DNA of 64,000 nucleotides from Streptomyces sp. NBC_01304 (GTDB lineage Bacteria; Actinomycetota; Actinomycetes; Streptomycetales; Streptomycetaceae). Where the stretch lies: assembly GCF_035975855.1 (NCBI RefSeq), contig NZ_CP109055.1, forward strand, positions 4,898,001-4,962,000, read 5' to 3'. Positions 33,562-41,786 of this stretch are shown here, piece after piece; position 1 is the first letter of the stretch, and each line of letters opens with the position of its first letter. Made by a program: the position numbers and the translations under genes. A model generated the notes under the pieces. It did not search any database. It was not told the origin of the DNA and saw only the letters and a list, made by a program, of their open reading frames with translations.

Positions 33562-34188
33562 CCAGTGCTCGCCCTTCATGAGATTGCCGAGCCCCGCCCA
33601 GGCGAAGTTCATCAGCGTGGCCGCCGCCTCCTTCGCGGAGACCCCGGGCGTGACGTTGGCCCATGCGGACAGCGACTCGGCGGCGCCGACGAGCGCCTCG
33701 GCGAGGCCGGCCACCTCGCGCTCGGGGAGCGAAGGATTGCGGTGCGCCTCCCGGGCCGCCTCGGCGATCAGCAGCGTCACGAAGGCGACGATCTCCTCGC
33801 GCATGACGGCGACTTCACGCGCGAAGGGTTCACCGTGCGTACGCGCCTGACTGTGCAGCACCGCCCAGGCATCCGGATTCTCGGCGGTGTGCGTGAAGAA
33901 CGCCCGCAGCCCCGCCCAGAGTTGCTGATCGGCGGGTTCCCCCGGGGTGATCCCGCCGCGCACGGCTTCGACGAGCGCGGCCGCCTCCCGGCGAATGCAG
34001 GCCGTGAAGAGCTCTTCCTTCGAGTTCAAGTACAGATACACCAGCGGCTTCGAAACACCCGCCAGCTCGGCGATCTCATCCATGGAAGCGGCCCGGTACC
34101 CGCGCTGCCCGAACGTCCGGACCGCGGCATCCATCATCTGCTGCTCCCGCACGGCCCGCGGCATCCGCTTGCCCTTCACAGCACCCAC
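33547..34188 (-). CDS. TetR-family regulator of the fatty-acid module
   Basis: 213 residues. The N-terminal DNA-binding domain contains MMDAAVRTFGQRGYRAASMD and ELAGVSKPLVYLYLNSKEEL. The C-terminal ligand domain is Ala/Glu-rich and helical. A near-perfect palindrome CTTACTC-CT-GAGTAAG lies in front of the gene and is repeated in the divergent thiolase/fabG4 gap, so autoregulation and control of that module are likely. The ligand is presumably an acyl-CoA, by analogy. Confidence 0.92.
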   Translation of the reverse strand: MGAVKGKRMPRAVREQQMMDAAVRTFGQRGYRAASMDEIAELAGVSKPLVYLYLNSKEELFTACIRREAAALVEAVRGGITPGEPADQQLWAGLRAFFTHTAENPDAWAVLHSQARTHGEPFAREVAVMREEIVAFVTLLIAEAAREAHRNPSLPEREVAGLAEALVGAAESLSAWANVTPGVSAKEAAATLMNFAWAGLGNLMKGEHWSAPR

Positions 34189-34222
34189 GCCGGCCGCCCT
34201 CCCGATCCGCCGAACCGCTCCT

Positions 34223-34238
34223 CTTACTCCTGAGTAAG
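34223..34238. promoter_or_regulatory. TetR operator at its own promoter
   Basis: A perfect 7-2-7 palindrome CTTACTC-CT-GAGTAAG, 35 bp upstream of the TetR start. Confidence 0.78.
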
Positions 34239-34333
34239 GGTACGGCCAGACATGCGGCCTCCGGGGCCCGAACCTAGACTGACGAAGTCATGGACAAACC
34301 CCGCATATCCCCACGAGCCGGGAGATGAACGCC

Positions 34334-34408
34334 ATGTCCAAGCGAGGAAACAAGCGCCGGGCCCGCAGGAAGAAGGGCGCGAACCACGGCAAGCGACCCA
34401 ACTGCTGA
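34334..34408 (+). CDS. Ribosomal mini-protein bL37-like (24 residues)
   Basis: A 24-residue, extremely basic peptide beginning SKRGNKRRARRKKG and ending ANHGKRPNC. It matches the pattern of the actinobacterial 50S protein bL37 (AKRGRKKRDR, then ANHGKRPNA), a 24-residue ribosomal protein found in mycobacteria. Start ATG 34334 follows GGGAGATGAACGCC. The last residue is Cys instead of the usual Ala. Small size hides it from many gene finders. Confidence 0.85.
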   Translation: MSKRGNKRRARRKKGANHGKRPNC

Positions 34409-34409
34409 A

Positions 34410-34913
34410 TCACCAGCCCAGCGGGCAGTTCTCCGAACCGATCTGCTGGGACACCGCGACGCAGATACCTGCACCCTCGATTTCCTCCGTCACGCGCACC
34501 TGAGGATGTGTCGTGACGGAGGTCATGGCGTCCAGGCGCGCCTGCCACGGCGGGACCAGAAGGCGCGCGAACGCGAGATGAGCCTCGTGCTCACGCTCGC
34601 CGAAATCAACGAAGTTGCGGAAGAGATGGGCGACTTCAAAGTAGTTGAAACTGTCCACCCAGTCCCGCCATTCACCCACGGAGCGCCCGGGTCCGTGGCG
34701 TTGCACGGTTCGCTCCAGCCTCGACTCGACCTCTGAGACTCCATAGCCGTGAATGTCAATAATTGCACTGCCGTGCAGTGCGATTACATCCGGCCAGAAG
34801 AGCTGCGCATACGCCACGGCATCAGGGATGTTCCCCAGTTCGGCGAGCAACTCCTGAGGTGAATCTCCGTCTTCGTCTCCGCGTAGCGTGCGGATGATTT
34901 CCATCGGCTCCAT
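34410..34913 (-). CDS. Hypothetical protein
   Basis: 167 residues, no membrane segments. Acidic and Trp-rich: ELGNIPDAVAYAQLFWPDVI, VGEWRDWVDSFNYFEVAHLF. I do not recognise a family. The codon use fits the host less strictly than its neighbours (several AT-rich codons), which may hint at acquisition. Convergent to the bL37 gene with 1 bp between stops. Confidence 0.55.
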   Translation of the reverse strand: MEPMEIIRTLRGDEDGDSPQELLAELGNIPDAVAYAQLFWPDVIALHGSAIIDIHGYGVSEVESRLERTVQRHGPGRSVGEWRDWVDSFNYFEVAHLFRNFVDFGEREHEAHLAFARLLVPPWQARLDAMTSVTTHPQVRVTEEIEGAGICVAVSQQIGSENCPLGW

Positions 34914-34977
34914 GTCTGCCTCGCTATTGGTCGCCCAGCACGCCGAGTTCGACCCCGCACGGCCCCGAGCACACGAC

Positions 34978-35027
34978 GTACGACGACGCCCGCGCCCCCA
35001 GCAGGAGGGGCACGGGCGTCGTCGTAC
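34978..35027. terminator. Terminator after the symporter gene
   Basis: GTACGACGACGCCCG (34978-34992) pairs perfectly with CGGGCGTCGTCGTAC (35013-35027). It lies downstream of the minus-strand symporter gene. Confidence 0.85.
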
Positions 35028-35045
35028 ATCCAGAGCGGTCAGCGC

Positions 35046-36386
35046 CTACGCGGCGACAGGCACAACCCGAGCATCGTCAACAGGCGACGCCGACGCGGAG
35101 TCGTACGCCTCCTTGTCGAGAATCTTCTCCCGAGCCGCAACGATCACCGGAATCAGCGCCTGACCGGCCACATTCGTGGCGGTGCGCATCATGTCCAGGA
35201 TCGGGTCGATCGCCAGCAGCAGACCCACGCCCTCCATGGGCAGCCCCAGGGTCGACAGGGTCAGCGTCAGCATGACCGTCGCGCCCGTGAGCCCGGCCGT
35301 GGCCGCGGATCCGACGACGGAGACGAAGGCGATGAGGATGTACTCCTTGATGCCCATCTGCACATCGAAGATCTGCGCGACGAAGATCGCGGCGATCGAC
35401 GGGTAGATCGCGGCGCAACCGTCCATCTTGGTCGTCGCACCGAACGGCACGGCGAAGGACGTGTAGTCCTTCGGGACACCGAGGCGCTCGGTGACCTTCT
35501 GGGTGAGCGGCATGGTGCCGACCGAGGAGCGCGAGATGAAGGCCAGCTGGATGGCGGGCCAGGCGCCCTTGAAGAACTGCACCGGGTTGAGCTTGGCCAC
35601 GAACGCGAGCAGCAGCGGGTACACGCCGAACATCACCAGGGCGCAGCCGATGTAGATGTCCGCGGTGAAGGTCCCGTACTTGCTGATGAGGTTCCAGCCG
35701 TACGTCGCCACGGCGTAGCCGATGAGGCCGACGGTGCCGAGCGGCGAGAGCTTGATGACCCACCACAGGGCGGTCTGCAGAAGCTTGAGGACCGACTCGC
35801 TCAGCGTCAGGATCGGCTGGGCGGCGTCACCGATCTTCAGCACGGCGACACCGGCGACGGCGGCCATGAAGACGATCTGCAGGACGTTGAGCTCGGTGAA
35901 CGGCGTGATGATGTCGGTCGGGACGATTCCGGTCAGGAAGTCGATCCAACTGCCCTTGTGCTCGGGCAGCTTGCCGTCCTTCGGGGTGAGACCGGTGCCG
36001 GCACCCGGGTTGGTGAGCAGGCCGATGACCAGACCGATGACCACCGCGATCAGCGACGTGATCATGAACCAGAGCAGCGTGCGGGTGGCGAGCCGGGCGG
36101 CGTTGTTGACCTTCCGCAGGTTGGTGATCGACACCAGGATCGCGAAGAAGACGAGCGGGGCGACGGCCAGCTTCAGGAGCTGGATGAAGATGCTGCCGAT
36201 CTTGTCGAGCGTGGTGACGAGCCAGCCGACGTCCTGGCCGTTGGGGCCGGCGATCCAGCCGAGCAGGCCACCGAGGACGAGACCGGCGACGATCTGGACC
36301 CAGAACGGGACCTTCGGTATCCGGAAGCCGGAGCGGGGGGAACCGACCGGTGGCTGGTCGGAGACGGACGGGGAATTCGCGGACAC
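35046..36386 (-). CDS. Cation:dicarboxylate/glutamate symporter (DAACS family)
   Basis: 446 residues with 8-10 membrane segments. Family signatures: SRSSVGTMPLT (the serine-rich loop), the conserved MDGCAAIYPSIAAIFVAQ, and DPILDMMRTATNVAGQA with the Na+/substrate-binding Asp and Asn. It imports C4-dicarboxylates or acidic amino acids with sodium or protons. I placed the start at GTG 36386, preceded by CCGGAGTG; upstream residues do not match the family. Confidence 0.92.
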   Translation of the reverse strand: MSANSPSVSDQPPVGSPRSGFRIPKVPFWVQIVAGLVLGGLLGWIAGPNGQDVGWLVTTLDKIGSIFIQLLKLAVAPLVFFAILVSITNLRKVNNAARLATRTLLWFMITSLIAVVIGLVIGLLTNPGAGTGLTPKDGKLPEHKGSWIDFLTGIVPTDIITPFTELNVLQIVFMAAVAGVAVLKIGDAAQPILTLSESVLKLLQTALWWVIKLSPLGTVGLIGYAVATYGWNLISKYGTFTADIYIGCALVMFGVYPLLLAFVAKLNPVQFFKGAWPAIQLAFISRSSVGTMPLTQKVTERLGVPKDYTSFAVPFGATTKMDGCAAIYPSIAAIFVAQIFDVQMGIKEYILIAFVSVVGSAATAGLTGATVMLTLTLSTLGLPMEGVGLLLAIDPILDMMRTATNVAGQALIPVIVAAREKILDKEAYDSASASPVDDARVVPVAA

Positions 36387-36650
36387 GGAACACTCCGGGT
36401 AGGGACGCGTGCGTGGGCAGGGGGGGGAAGGGACGCATGCGGCCCCGGAGATCAACGGGCGCCGCTGCATTGTGTCGCTTGACTCGACGGAGAACAGACC
36501 GTCTTCAGACGCGGCAACAGGCCGCGGACATGCAGCGGCAGAGATCGACATGCAGGCGCGCCACGAGCAGAACGCTCATGGAATCGCGGGGCACGGCTGC
36601 AGTCTTCATGTCGAACACGTTAACACTTGAACTTTGAGAACATCAAAGAG
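36387..36650. promoter_or_regulatory. Upstream region of the symporter gene
   Basis: 264 bp, AT-richer at 36610-36655. It holds a near-palindrome CTTTGA-GAACA-TCAAAG (36632-36648) next to GTTAACACTTGAAC, plausible as a promoter with an operator. No gene is visible. Confidence 0.45.
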
Positions 36651-36703
36651 CTTCTTTGGGTCCAGATCCGGCCACGCCCCGGGCCGCAGGTCCGGAAAAC
36701 ACC

Positions 36704-36746
36704 GGTGCCCCGGGGCCATGAGCTTCCGCTCCGGCCCCGGGGCACC
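36704..36746. terminator. Terminator hairpin
   Basis: GGTGCCCCGGGGCC (36704-36717) pairs perfectly with GGCCCCGGGGCACC (36733-36746). It lies downstream of the minus-strand DUF4229 gene. Confidence 0.85.
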
Positions 36747-36765
36747 CGGGTATCTGTGACGAGGC

Positions 36766-37053
36766 TTACACCCCGTCCTCCATGCTGCGGTTCTCCGCGA
36801 GCCTGGTCTTGGCGTTCTCGATGCGGCCCACGATCGTCTCGGACATCGCGTCGCGCTGCTTGCGCAGGAGCACGAAGCTCAGCGGGGCGGAGACGACGAT
36901 CGAGAGGATCAGCACCCACAGGAGGTTGGAGTCGCCGAGGCCCTTGGGCAGCAGGCCCAGGTAGACCAGGCCCCAGAGGGCGAAGAAGCAGCCGGCGAAG
37001 ATGCCGATGCGCAGCGCGGTGTAGCGGATCGTCGGGCTCGGCTTCAGAGGCAC
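36766..37053 (-). CDS. DUF4229 small membrane protein
   Basis: 95 residues. Two hydrophobic helices (IGIFAGCFFALWGLVYLGLL and NLLWVLILSIVVSAPLSFVLL) followed by a charged cytoplasmic tail (RKQRDAMSETIVGRIENAK), the DUF4229 pattern. GTG 37053 is preceded by AGAGGGA. Near the menaquinone block in Streptomyces; function unknown. Confidence 0.8.
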   Translation of the reverse strand: MPLKPSPTIRYTALRIGIFAGCFFALWGLVYLGLLPKGLGDSNLLWVLILSIVVSAPLSFVLLRKQRDAMSETIVGRIENAKTRLAENRSMEDGV

Positions 37054-37114
37054 GATGTCCCTCTTCTCTCTACTCGTGATGCTTCCCGTCCAGTGAAGCA
37101 CGCACTGCCATTGA

Positions 37115-37639
37115 TCAATTCAGCGGGAGGAGCATCGTGATGTCGTCCCGGTCGTCGCCGGGCGCGACCCGGATCATCCCGGGCACCCGGCCCACTTCCC
37201 GGTAGCCGCACGAGGCGTAGAACCGGTCGACGCCGGTGCCGCCCCGGCAGGTGAGCCGGATCGCGTCGATGCCGTCGAAGCCGCGGGCCGACTCCTCGGC
37301 GGCCGCCATCAGGTCGCGGCCGTAGCCCTTGCCCTGATGGCGCGGGTGCACCATCACGGTGTAGAGCCAGACCCAGTGCCGCATCAGGCGGTGGGTGTTG
37401 TACGCGAAGAAGACGGTCGCGGCGACCTCGCCGTCCTCGTCGTAGCCGACGAGCAGGCGGGTACGCCCCTCCGTCATGGCAGCGAGGTGCTTGACCCACT
37501 CGGGCTTGATGTCGTCGGGCGTCACCGGCGGCACGAAGCCGACGGCACCGCCCGCGTTGGAGACGTCGGCCCACAGGGCGAGGACCCCGTCCCGCAGGCC
37601 GGCGTCGACGGTCGGATCGAGCTTGAATATGAGAGCCAT
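37115..37639 (-). CDS. GNAT-family N-acetyltransferase
   Basis: 174 residues. The acetyl-CoA site is VMVHPRHQGKGYGRDLMAAA, followed by IRLTCRGGTGVDRFYASCGY typical of GNAT C-terminal strands. ATG 37639. It lies between DUF4229 and mqnE, all on the same strand, but no functional link is visible. Confidence 0.85.
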   Translation of the reverse strand: MALIFKLDPTVDAGLRDGVLALWADVSNAGGAVGFVPPVTPDDIKPEWVKHLAAMTEGRTRLLVGYDEDGEVAATVFFAYNTHRLMRHWVWLYTVMVHPRHQGKGYGRDLMAAAEESARGFDGIDAIRLTCRGGTGVDRFYASCGYREVGRVPGMIRVAPGDDRDDITMLLPLN

Positions 37640-37674
37640 GGAACGTAGAACCCCGTACCCCGTGCCTCGCTGCC

Positions 37675-38838
37675 TCAGAAGCGCATGAGCTGCGGCGACT
37701 CACGGCGCTCCGGGTCCGCGCCCTCGTACTCGCGGATGATCTCGTAGCGGGTGTTCCGCTCGACGGGCCGGAAGCCCGCGTCGCGGATGAGGTCGAGCAG
37801 GTCCTCGCGGGTCAGCTTGTTCGGGGTGCCGAAGTCGTCCGCGTCGTGCGTGATCTTGTACTCGACGACCGAGCCGTCCATGTCGTCCGCGCCGTGCTGC
37901 AGGGCGAGTTGGGCGGTCTGCACGCCGTGCATCACCCAGAAGACCTTGACGTGCGGCACGTTGTCGAAGAGCAGACGCGAGACGGCGAAGGTCTTCAGGG
38001 CCTCGGCGCCGGTGGCCATGGTCGTCCGGGCCTGCAGCCGGTTGCGGACCTTGCCGTCCTTCATGTCGACGAAGTCGTGCTGGTAGCGCAGCGGGATGAA
38101 GACCTGGAACCCGCCGGTCTCGTCCTGCAGTTCACGCAGCCGAAGGACGTGGTCGACCCGGTGCTTCGGCTCCTCGATGTGGCCGTACAGCATCGTGGCC
38201 GGGGTCTTGAGACCCTTCTCGTGCGCGAGGCGGTGGATGCGCGACCAGTCTTCCCAGTGGGTGTTGTGGTCGACGATGTGCTGCCGGACCTCCCAGTCGA
38301 AGATCTCCGCGCCGCCGCCGGTGAGCGATTCGAGGCCGGCGTCGATGAGCTCGTCGAGGATCTCGGAGGCGGAGAGCCCGGAGATCGTCTCGAAGTGGTG
38401 GATCTCCGTCGCCGTGAAGGCCTTCAGCGAGACGTGCGGCAGCGCGGCCTTCAACTCCCGCAGCGAGCGCGGGTAGTAGCGCCACGGCAGGCTCGGGTGC
38501 AGGCCGTTGACGATGTGCAGCTCGGTGAGGTTCTCGGCCTCCATCGACTTGGCGAGCTTGACCGCCTCCTCGATGCGCATCGTGTACGCGTCCTTCTCGC
38601 CCGGCTTGCGCTGGAACGAGCAGTACGCGCAGGACGCGGTGCACACGTTCGTCATGTTGAGGTGACGGTTGACGTTGAAGTGGACCACGTCGCCGTTCTT
38701 GCGCGTACGCACCTCGTGCGCGAGGCCGCCGAGCCAGGCGAGGTCGTCCGAGGCGTAGAGGGCGATTCCGTCCTCGCGCGTCAGCCGCTCACCGGCGCGG
38801 ACCTTCTGCTCGAGCTCGCGCTTGAGTCCGGCGTCCAT
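37675..38838 (-). CDS. mqnE: Aminofutalosine synthase (radical SAM)
   Basis: 387 residues. The radical SAM cluster motif is CTASCAYC (CxxxCxxC) followed by SFQRKPGEKDAY. Other family blocks: LHIVNGLHPSLPWRYY, SLTGGGAEIFDWEVRQ and MLYGHIEEPKHRVDHV. It joins 3-enolpyruvylbenzoate and SAM to give aminofutalosine, the second step of the futalosine route. Start ATG 38838. The pathway partners mqnA and mqnC are elsewhere in the window; mqnB and mqnD are not present in it. Confidence 0.96.
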   Translation of the reverse strand: MDAGLKRELEQKVRAGERLTREDGIALYASDDLAWLGGLAHEVRTRKNGDVVHFNVNRHLNMTNVCTASCAYCSFQRKPGEKDAYTMRIEEAVKLAKSMEAENLTELHIVNGLHPSLPWRYYPRSLRELKAALPHVSLKAFTATEIHHFETISGLSASEILDELIDAGLESLTGGGAEIFDWEVRQHIVDHNTHWEDWSRIHRLAHEKGLKTPATMLYGHIEEPKHRVDHVLRLRELQDETGGFQVFIPLRYQHDFVDMKDGKVRNRLQARTTMATGAEALKTFAVSRLLFDNVPHVKVFWVMHGVQTAQLALQHGADDMDGSVVEYKITHDADDFGTPNKLTREDLLDLIRDAGFRPVERNTRYEIIREYEGADPERRESPQLMRF

Positions 38839-38890
38839 GCTGTGGCCACTCCCATACGTCTACCAATCGGGCTGCGACCCAACGGTACTG

Positions 38891-39346
38891 CTACACCTCG
38901 TCGGGCAGTTCCCCGACCCGGTCCTCCCACTTCGTGGAGAGCACGATGGTGGTACGCGTACGGGAGACGCCCTTGGTCCCGCTGAGGCGGCGAATGGTCT
39001 TCTCCAGGCCGTCCACGTCACCCACCCGCACCTTGAGCATGTACGAGTCGTCACCGGCGATGAACCAGCAGTCCTCGATCTCGGCGAGGTCCTTGAGCCG
39101 CTGCGCCACGTCCTCGTGGTCGGTGGCGTCGGAGAGGGAGATGCCGATGAGCGCGGTGACGCCGAGGCCGAGCGAGGCCGAGTCGACCGTCGCGCGATAG
39201 CCGGTGATCACGCCCGCCGATTCGAGGCGGTTGATGCGGTCGGTGACGCTGGGGCCGGAGAGGCCGACGAGACGACCCAGTTCCGCGTAGGAGGCTCTGC
39301 CGTTCTCCCGCAGAGCCTGGATGAGCTGCCTGTCCACCGCGTCCAT
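38891..39346 (-). CDS. Lrp/AsnC-family regulator
   Basis: 151 residues. The N-terminal winged helix is MDAVDRQLIQALRENGRASY and LGRLVGLSGPSVTDRINRLE; the RAM domain follows (VTALIGISLS, then EDCWFIAGDDSYMLKVRVGD). ATG 39346 is preceded by GAAGG and lies about 35 bp from the predicted transcription start; an ATG six codons upstream has no such site. It lies between mqnE and the UbiX-like gene in the order known from other Streptomyces, and may sense an amino acid or respiratory metabolite. Confidence 0.9.
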   Translation of the reverse strand: MDAVDRQLIQALRENGRASYAELGRLVGLSGPSVTDRINRLESAGVITGYRATVDSASLGLGVTALIGISLSDATDHEDVAQRLKDLAEIEDCWFIAGDDSYMLKVRVGDVDGLEKTIRRLSGTKGVSRTRTTIVLSTKWEDRVGELPDEV

Positions 39347-39387
39347 ATGCCTGAAGCCTTCCATTGTTCAGCAATACCGCAAGTATA

Positions 39388-39416
39388 GATATAGAATCCA
39401 AGGCGCACAGGGTCAA
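39388..39416 (-). promoter_or_regulatory. Sigma70-like promoter of the Lrp/AsnC gene
   Basis: On the minus strand, TTGACC (39411-39416), a 17-bp spacer, and TATATC (39388-39393). This is one of the clearest vegetative promoters in the window. A palindrome GAAATATTTC lies just upstream at 39425-39434. Confidence 0.7.
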
Positions 39417-39470
39417 CACCCTGCGAAATATTTCTTCCTGCTTCTTTCGGATGCGTCCGGCCGGCTCTGA

Positions 39471-40169
39471 TCAAGAGCGCTGCGCCGGGTCCCGGGAGCC
39501 TGCCCCGAGCTCTCCCTCCCACCGGCGGTACAGCCGGTGCGGCACCCCCGCCGCGTCGAGCACCCGCCCGGCGACGAAGTCCACCAGGTCCTGGATGTGG
39601 GTCGCCCCCGCGTAGAACGCCGGGGACGCGGGCAGCACCACGACGCCCGCCTCGTCCAGGGTCACCAGGTGCTTGAGCGTCTGCCCGTTCAGCGGCGTCT
39701 CGCGCACCGCGACGACCAGCTTGCGGCTCTCCTTCAGCGTCACGCTCGCCGTCCGCTGCAGCAGGTCCTTCGACAGGCCGAGGGCCACGCCCGCGACGCA
39801 GGCCGTGGAGGCGGGCACGATCAGCATGCCCTTGGTCGCGTACGAACCCGACGACGGGCCCGCCGCGAGGTCACCGGCGGCCCAGTACCGCACGTCGTCC
39901 ATGTCCGGCCGCGCGAAGGTGCCGGGCTTGCCGTCCGCGCCCCGGGCCAGCCACTCGGCGAGGTCCTCCTGCCAGTGCGCGTCCCGGAAGGAGATGCCGG
40001 TCTCGTCGAGCAGGGTCAGCCGGGAGGCCCGGCTCACCACCAGATCGACGCTCTCCCCGGCCGCGAGCAGGGCCCGCAGGACGGCCGCGGCGTAGGGCGT
40101 ACCGGAGGCGCCGGAGACGCCGACTACCCAGGGGCGTCGCTGCGGGGTGTGTTCGGGTTGGGGCTGCAC
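39471..40169 (-). CDS. ubiX: UbiX-type flavin prenyltransferase (menaquinone pathway)
   Basis: 232 residues. The family start is VVGVSGASGTPYAAAVLRAL; other blocks are PASTACVAGVALGLSKDLLQ (FMN site), RKLVVAVRETPLN, and VVVLPASPAFYAGATHIQDL. UbiX enzymes make prenylated FMN, the cofactor of UbiD-type decarboxylases. Its partner is the UbiD-like gene 41783-43240. In the pathway this enzyme role is also called MqnM. Upstream genes on the strand are the Uma2 gene and mqnP. Confidence 0.93.
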   Translation of the reverse strand: MQPQPEHTPQRRPWVVGVSGASGTPYAAAVLRALLAAGESVDLVVSRASRLTLLDETGISFRDAHWQEDLAEWLARGADGKPGTFARPDMDDVRYWAAGDLAAGPSSGSYATKGMLIVPASTACVAGVALGLSKDLLQRTASVTLKESRKLVVAVRETPLNGQTLKHLVTLDEAGVVVLPASPAFYAGATHIQDLVDFVAGRVLDAAGVPHRLYRRWEGELGAGSRDPAQRS

Positions 40170-40208
40170 GTGTCCGAGCCTATCCGGCGGCCCGGACGTG
40201 CGGTTCGC

Positions 40209-40772
40209 TCAGGTGTGGGCGGGGTCGACGGGAAGTTTCCCGGTGTCGATGGCGAGCCGCCCGATGCCGGTGTCCACAGCGACGGTCTTGCCGTACGGAA
40301 TGGTGTCCCGGCCGAGGTAGCCGTCCGGGCCGGGGTTCCAGAGGGTGACGCAGTGCGCCTTGTACGGGTCGAAGATCAAGTAGTGCGGGAGGCCTCGCCG
40401 CGCATACGCCTGTTCCTTGATCTGGTAGTCATTGCGCACGCTGCTGGGCGAGACCACCTCGATGACGAGTTCGATCAGGTCGGGCGGGTAGGCGCTGAGA
40501 TTCTTGGCCACCTCCGCCTCGGGGATCACCGCGAGATCGGGGCAGAACTCGTTGGCTCCGTCGAAGGGGATGGCCACATCACTGATGAATCCCCACTCGT
40601 CTGCGACCTGGGCCTCCAGCGCATTCCAAACCCGCCGGATCATCTCGGCATGGTGGGGTTTCAGCGGACTCATCACGATATTGCCCTCGACAATCTCGGT
40701 CCGGTACCCCGGGAACATGCCCTCGTACCGGCTGAGCTGCGAGTGCAGGCGGTCGATCTCCACAACGGTCAC
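40209..40772 (-). CDS. Uma2-family nuclease-fold protein
   Basis: 187 residues, Uma2/DUF820 restriction-endonuclease-like fold. The PD-(D/E)XK-type core is visible as FCPDLAVIPEAE, then LIELVIEVVSPSSVRND and IKEQAYARRGLPHYLIFDP. Members are abundant in Streptomyces and cyanobacteria, often multi-copy and of unknown role. It interrupts the usual ubiX-mqnP adjacency, so it is a probable insertion into the menaquinone cluster. Confidence 0.9.
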   Translation of the reverse strand: MTVVEIDRLHSQLSRYEGMFPGYRTEIVEGNIVMSPLKPHHAEMIRRVWNALEAQVADEWGFISDVAIPFDGANEFCPDLAVIPEAEVAKNLSAYPPDLIELVIEVVSPSSVRNDYQIKEQAYARRGLPHYLIFDPYKAHCVTLWNPGPDGYLGRDTIPYGKTVAVDTGIGRLAIDTGKLPVDPAHT

Positions 40773-40883
40773 CTCGATCTCCCTTCCCTGCCCTCGATGG
40801 TAGGGCGATAACGGTAATCACGGGCCTCAGCACCCACCCGGGATTCCATCGCGCCCCACTCGAACGCGTGAGCCAACGGCCAC

Positions 40884-41786
40884 CTAGACCGTCAGACCCC
40901 GCACCAGCAGATCCAGCAGCGCACACACGAACAGCGCGATCCCGATGAAGCCGTTCACCGTGAAGAACGCCCGGTTCAGCCGCGACAGATCGCGCGGCGT
41001 CACGATCGAGTGCTCGTACCCGAACGCCGCCGCGACGATGATCAGCCCGACCCAGAAGAAGAACCCCGCGCCGGTGGCGTACGCGTACCAGGCGAACAGT
41101 CCCATCGTCACGACGTGGCAGACCCGCGCACCGTAGATCGCCGCCGGAATCCCGAACCGCGCCGGCACCGACTTCACACCCTCCACCCGGTCCGCCTCGA
41201 CGTCCTGGCACCCGAAGATCAGGTCGAACCCGCCGATCCAGATGCCGACCGCGAGCCCGAGGATCACCGCGTCCCAGGACCAGGTCCCGGTGATCGCGAT
41301 CCACGCGCCGACCGGCCCCATCGCCTGGGCGAGGCCGAGGATCGCGTGCGGGAAGTTGGTGAACCGCTTGCCGTACGGATAGACCACCATCGGGATCACC
41401 GCGATGGGCGCGAGCGCGAGGCATAGCGGGTTGAGCGCGGCGGCCGCGCCCAGGAAGACCACGACGGCGACGAGCGCCCCGGTCCAGGCGTGCCGGACCG
41501 ACACGGCGCCGGTGACCAGTTCCCGCCCGGCCGTCCGCGGATTACGGGCGTCGATCTCGCGGTCGATGATGCGGTTGCAGGCCATCGCGAACGTCCGCAG
41601 ACCGACCATGGCGATGGTCACCAGGAGCAGCCGCCCCCAGTGGATGTTCTTGTCCCACGTGAACATCGCCGTCAGCGCGGCGATATAGGCGAAGGGCAGC
41701 GCGAACACCGAGTGCTCGATCATGACGAGGCGCAGGAACGCCTTCGTACGACCCGGCCCGGGTACTGCGGCGGCGGACGCGCTCAC
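40884..41786 (-). CDS. mqnP: UbiA-like polyprenyltransferase of the futalosine pathway
   Basis: 300 residues, eight to nine membrane segments. The first Asp-rich motif is NRIIDREIDARNPRTAGR; the second is GCQDVEADRVEGVKSVPARFG. It attaches the isoprenoid chain to the naphthoate intermediate in the membrane. Its ATG overlaps the UbiD-like stop by 4 bp (ATGA type), so the two are translationally coupled. Confidence 0.93.
   Translation of the reverse strand: MSASAAAVPGPGRTKAFLRLVMIEHSVFALPFAYIAALTAMFTWDKNIHWGRLLLVTIAMVGLRTFAMACNRIIDREIDARNPRTAGRELVTGAVSVRHAWTGALVAVVVFLGAAAALNPLCLALAPIAVIPMVVYPYGKRFTNFPHAILGLAQAMGPVGAWIAITGTWSWDAVILGLAVGIWIGGFDLIFGCQDVEADRVEGVKSVPARFGIPAAIYGARVCHVVTMGLFAWYAYATGAGFFFWVGLIIVAAAFGYEHSIVTPRDLSRLNRAFFTVNGFIGIALFVCALLDLLVRGLTV

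Noticed and set aside
36620-37079. Genes overlapping DUF4229 on either strand
   Set aside because: They include the terminator and lack ribosome-binding sites; DUF4229 explains the region.
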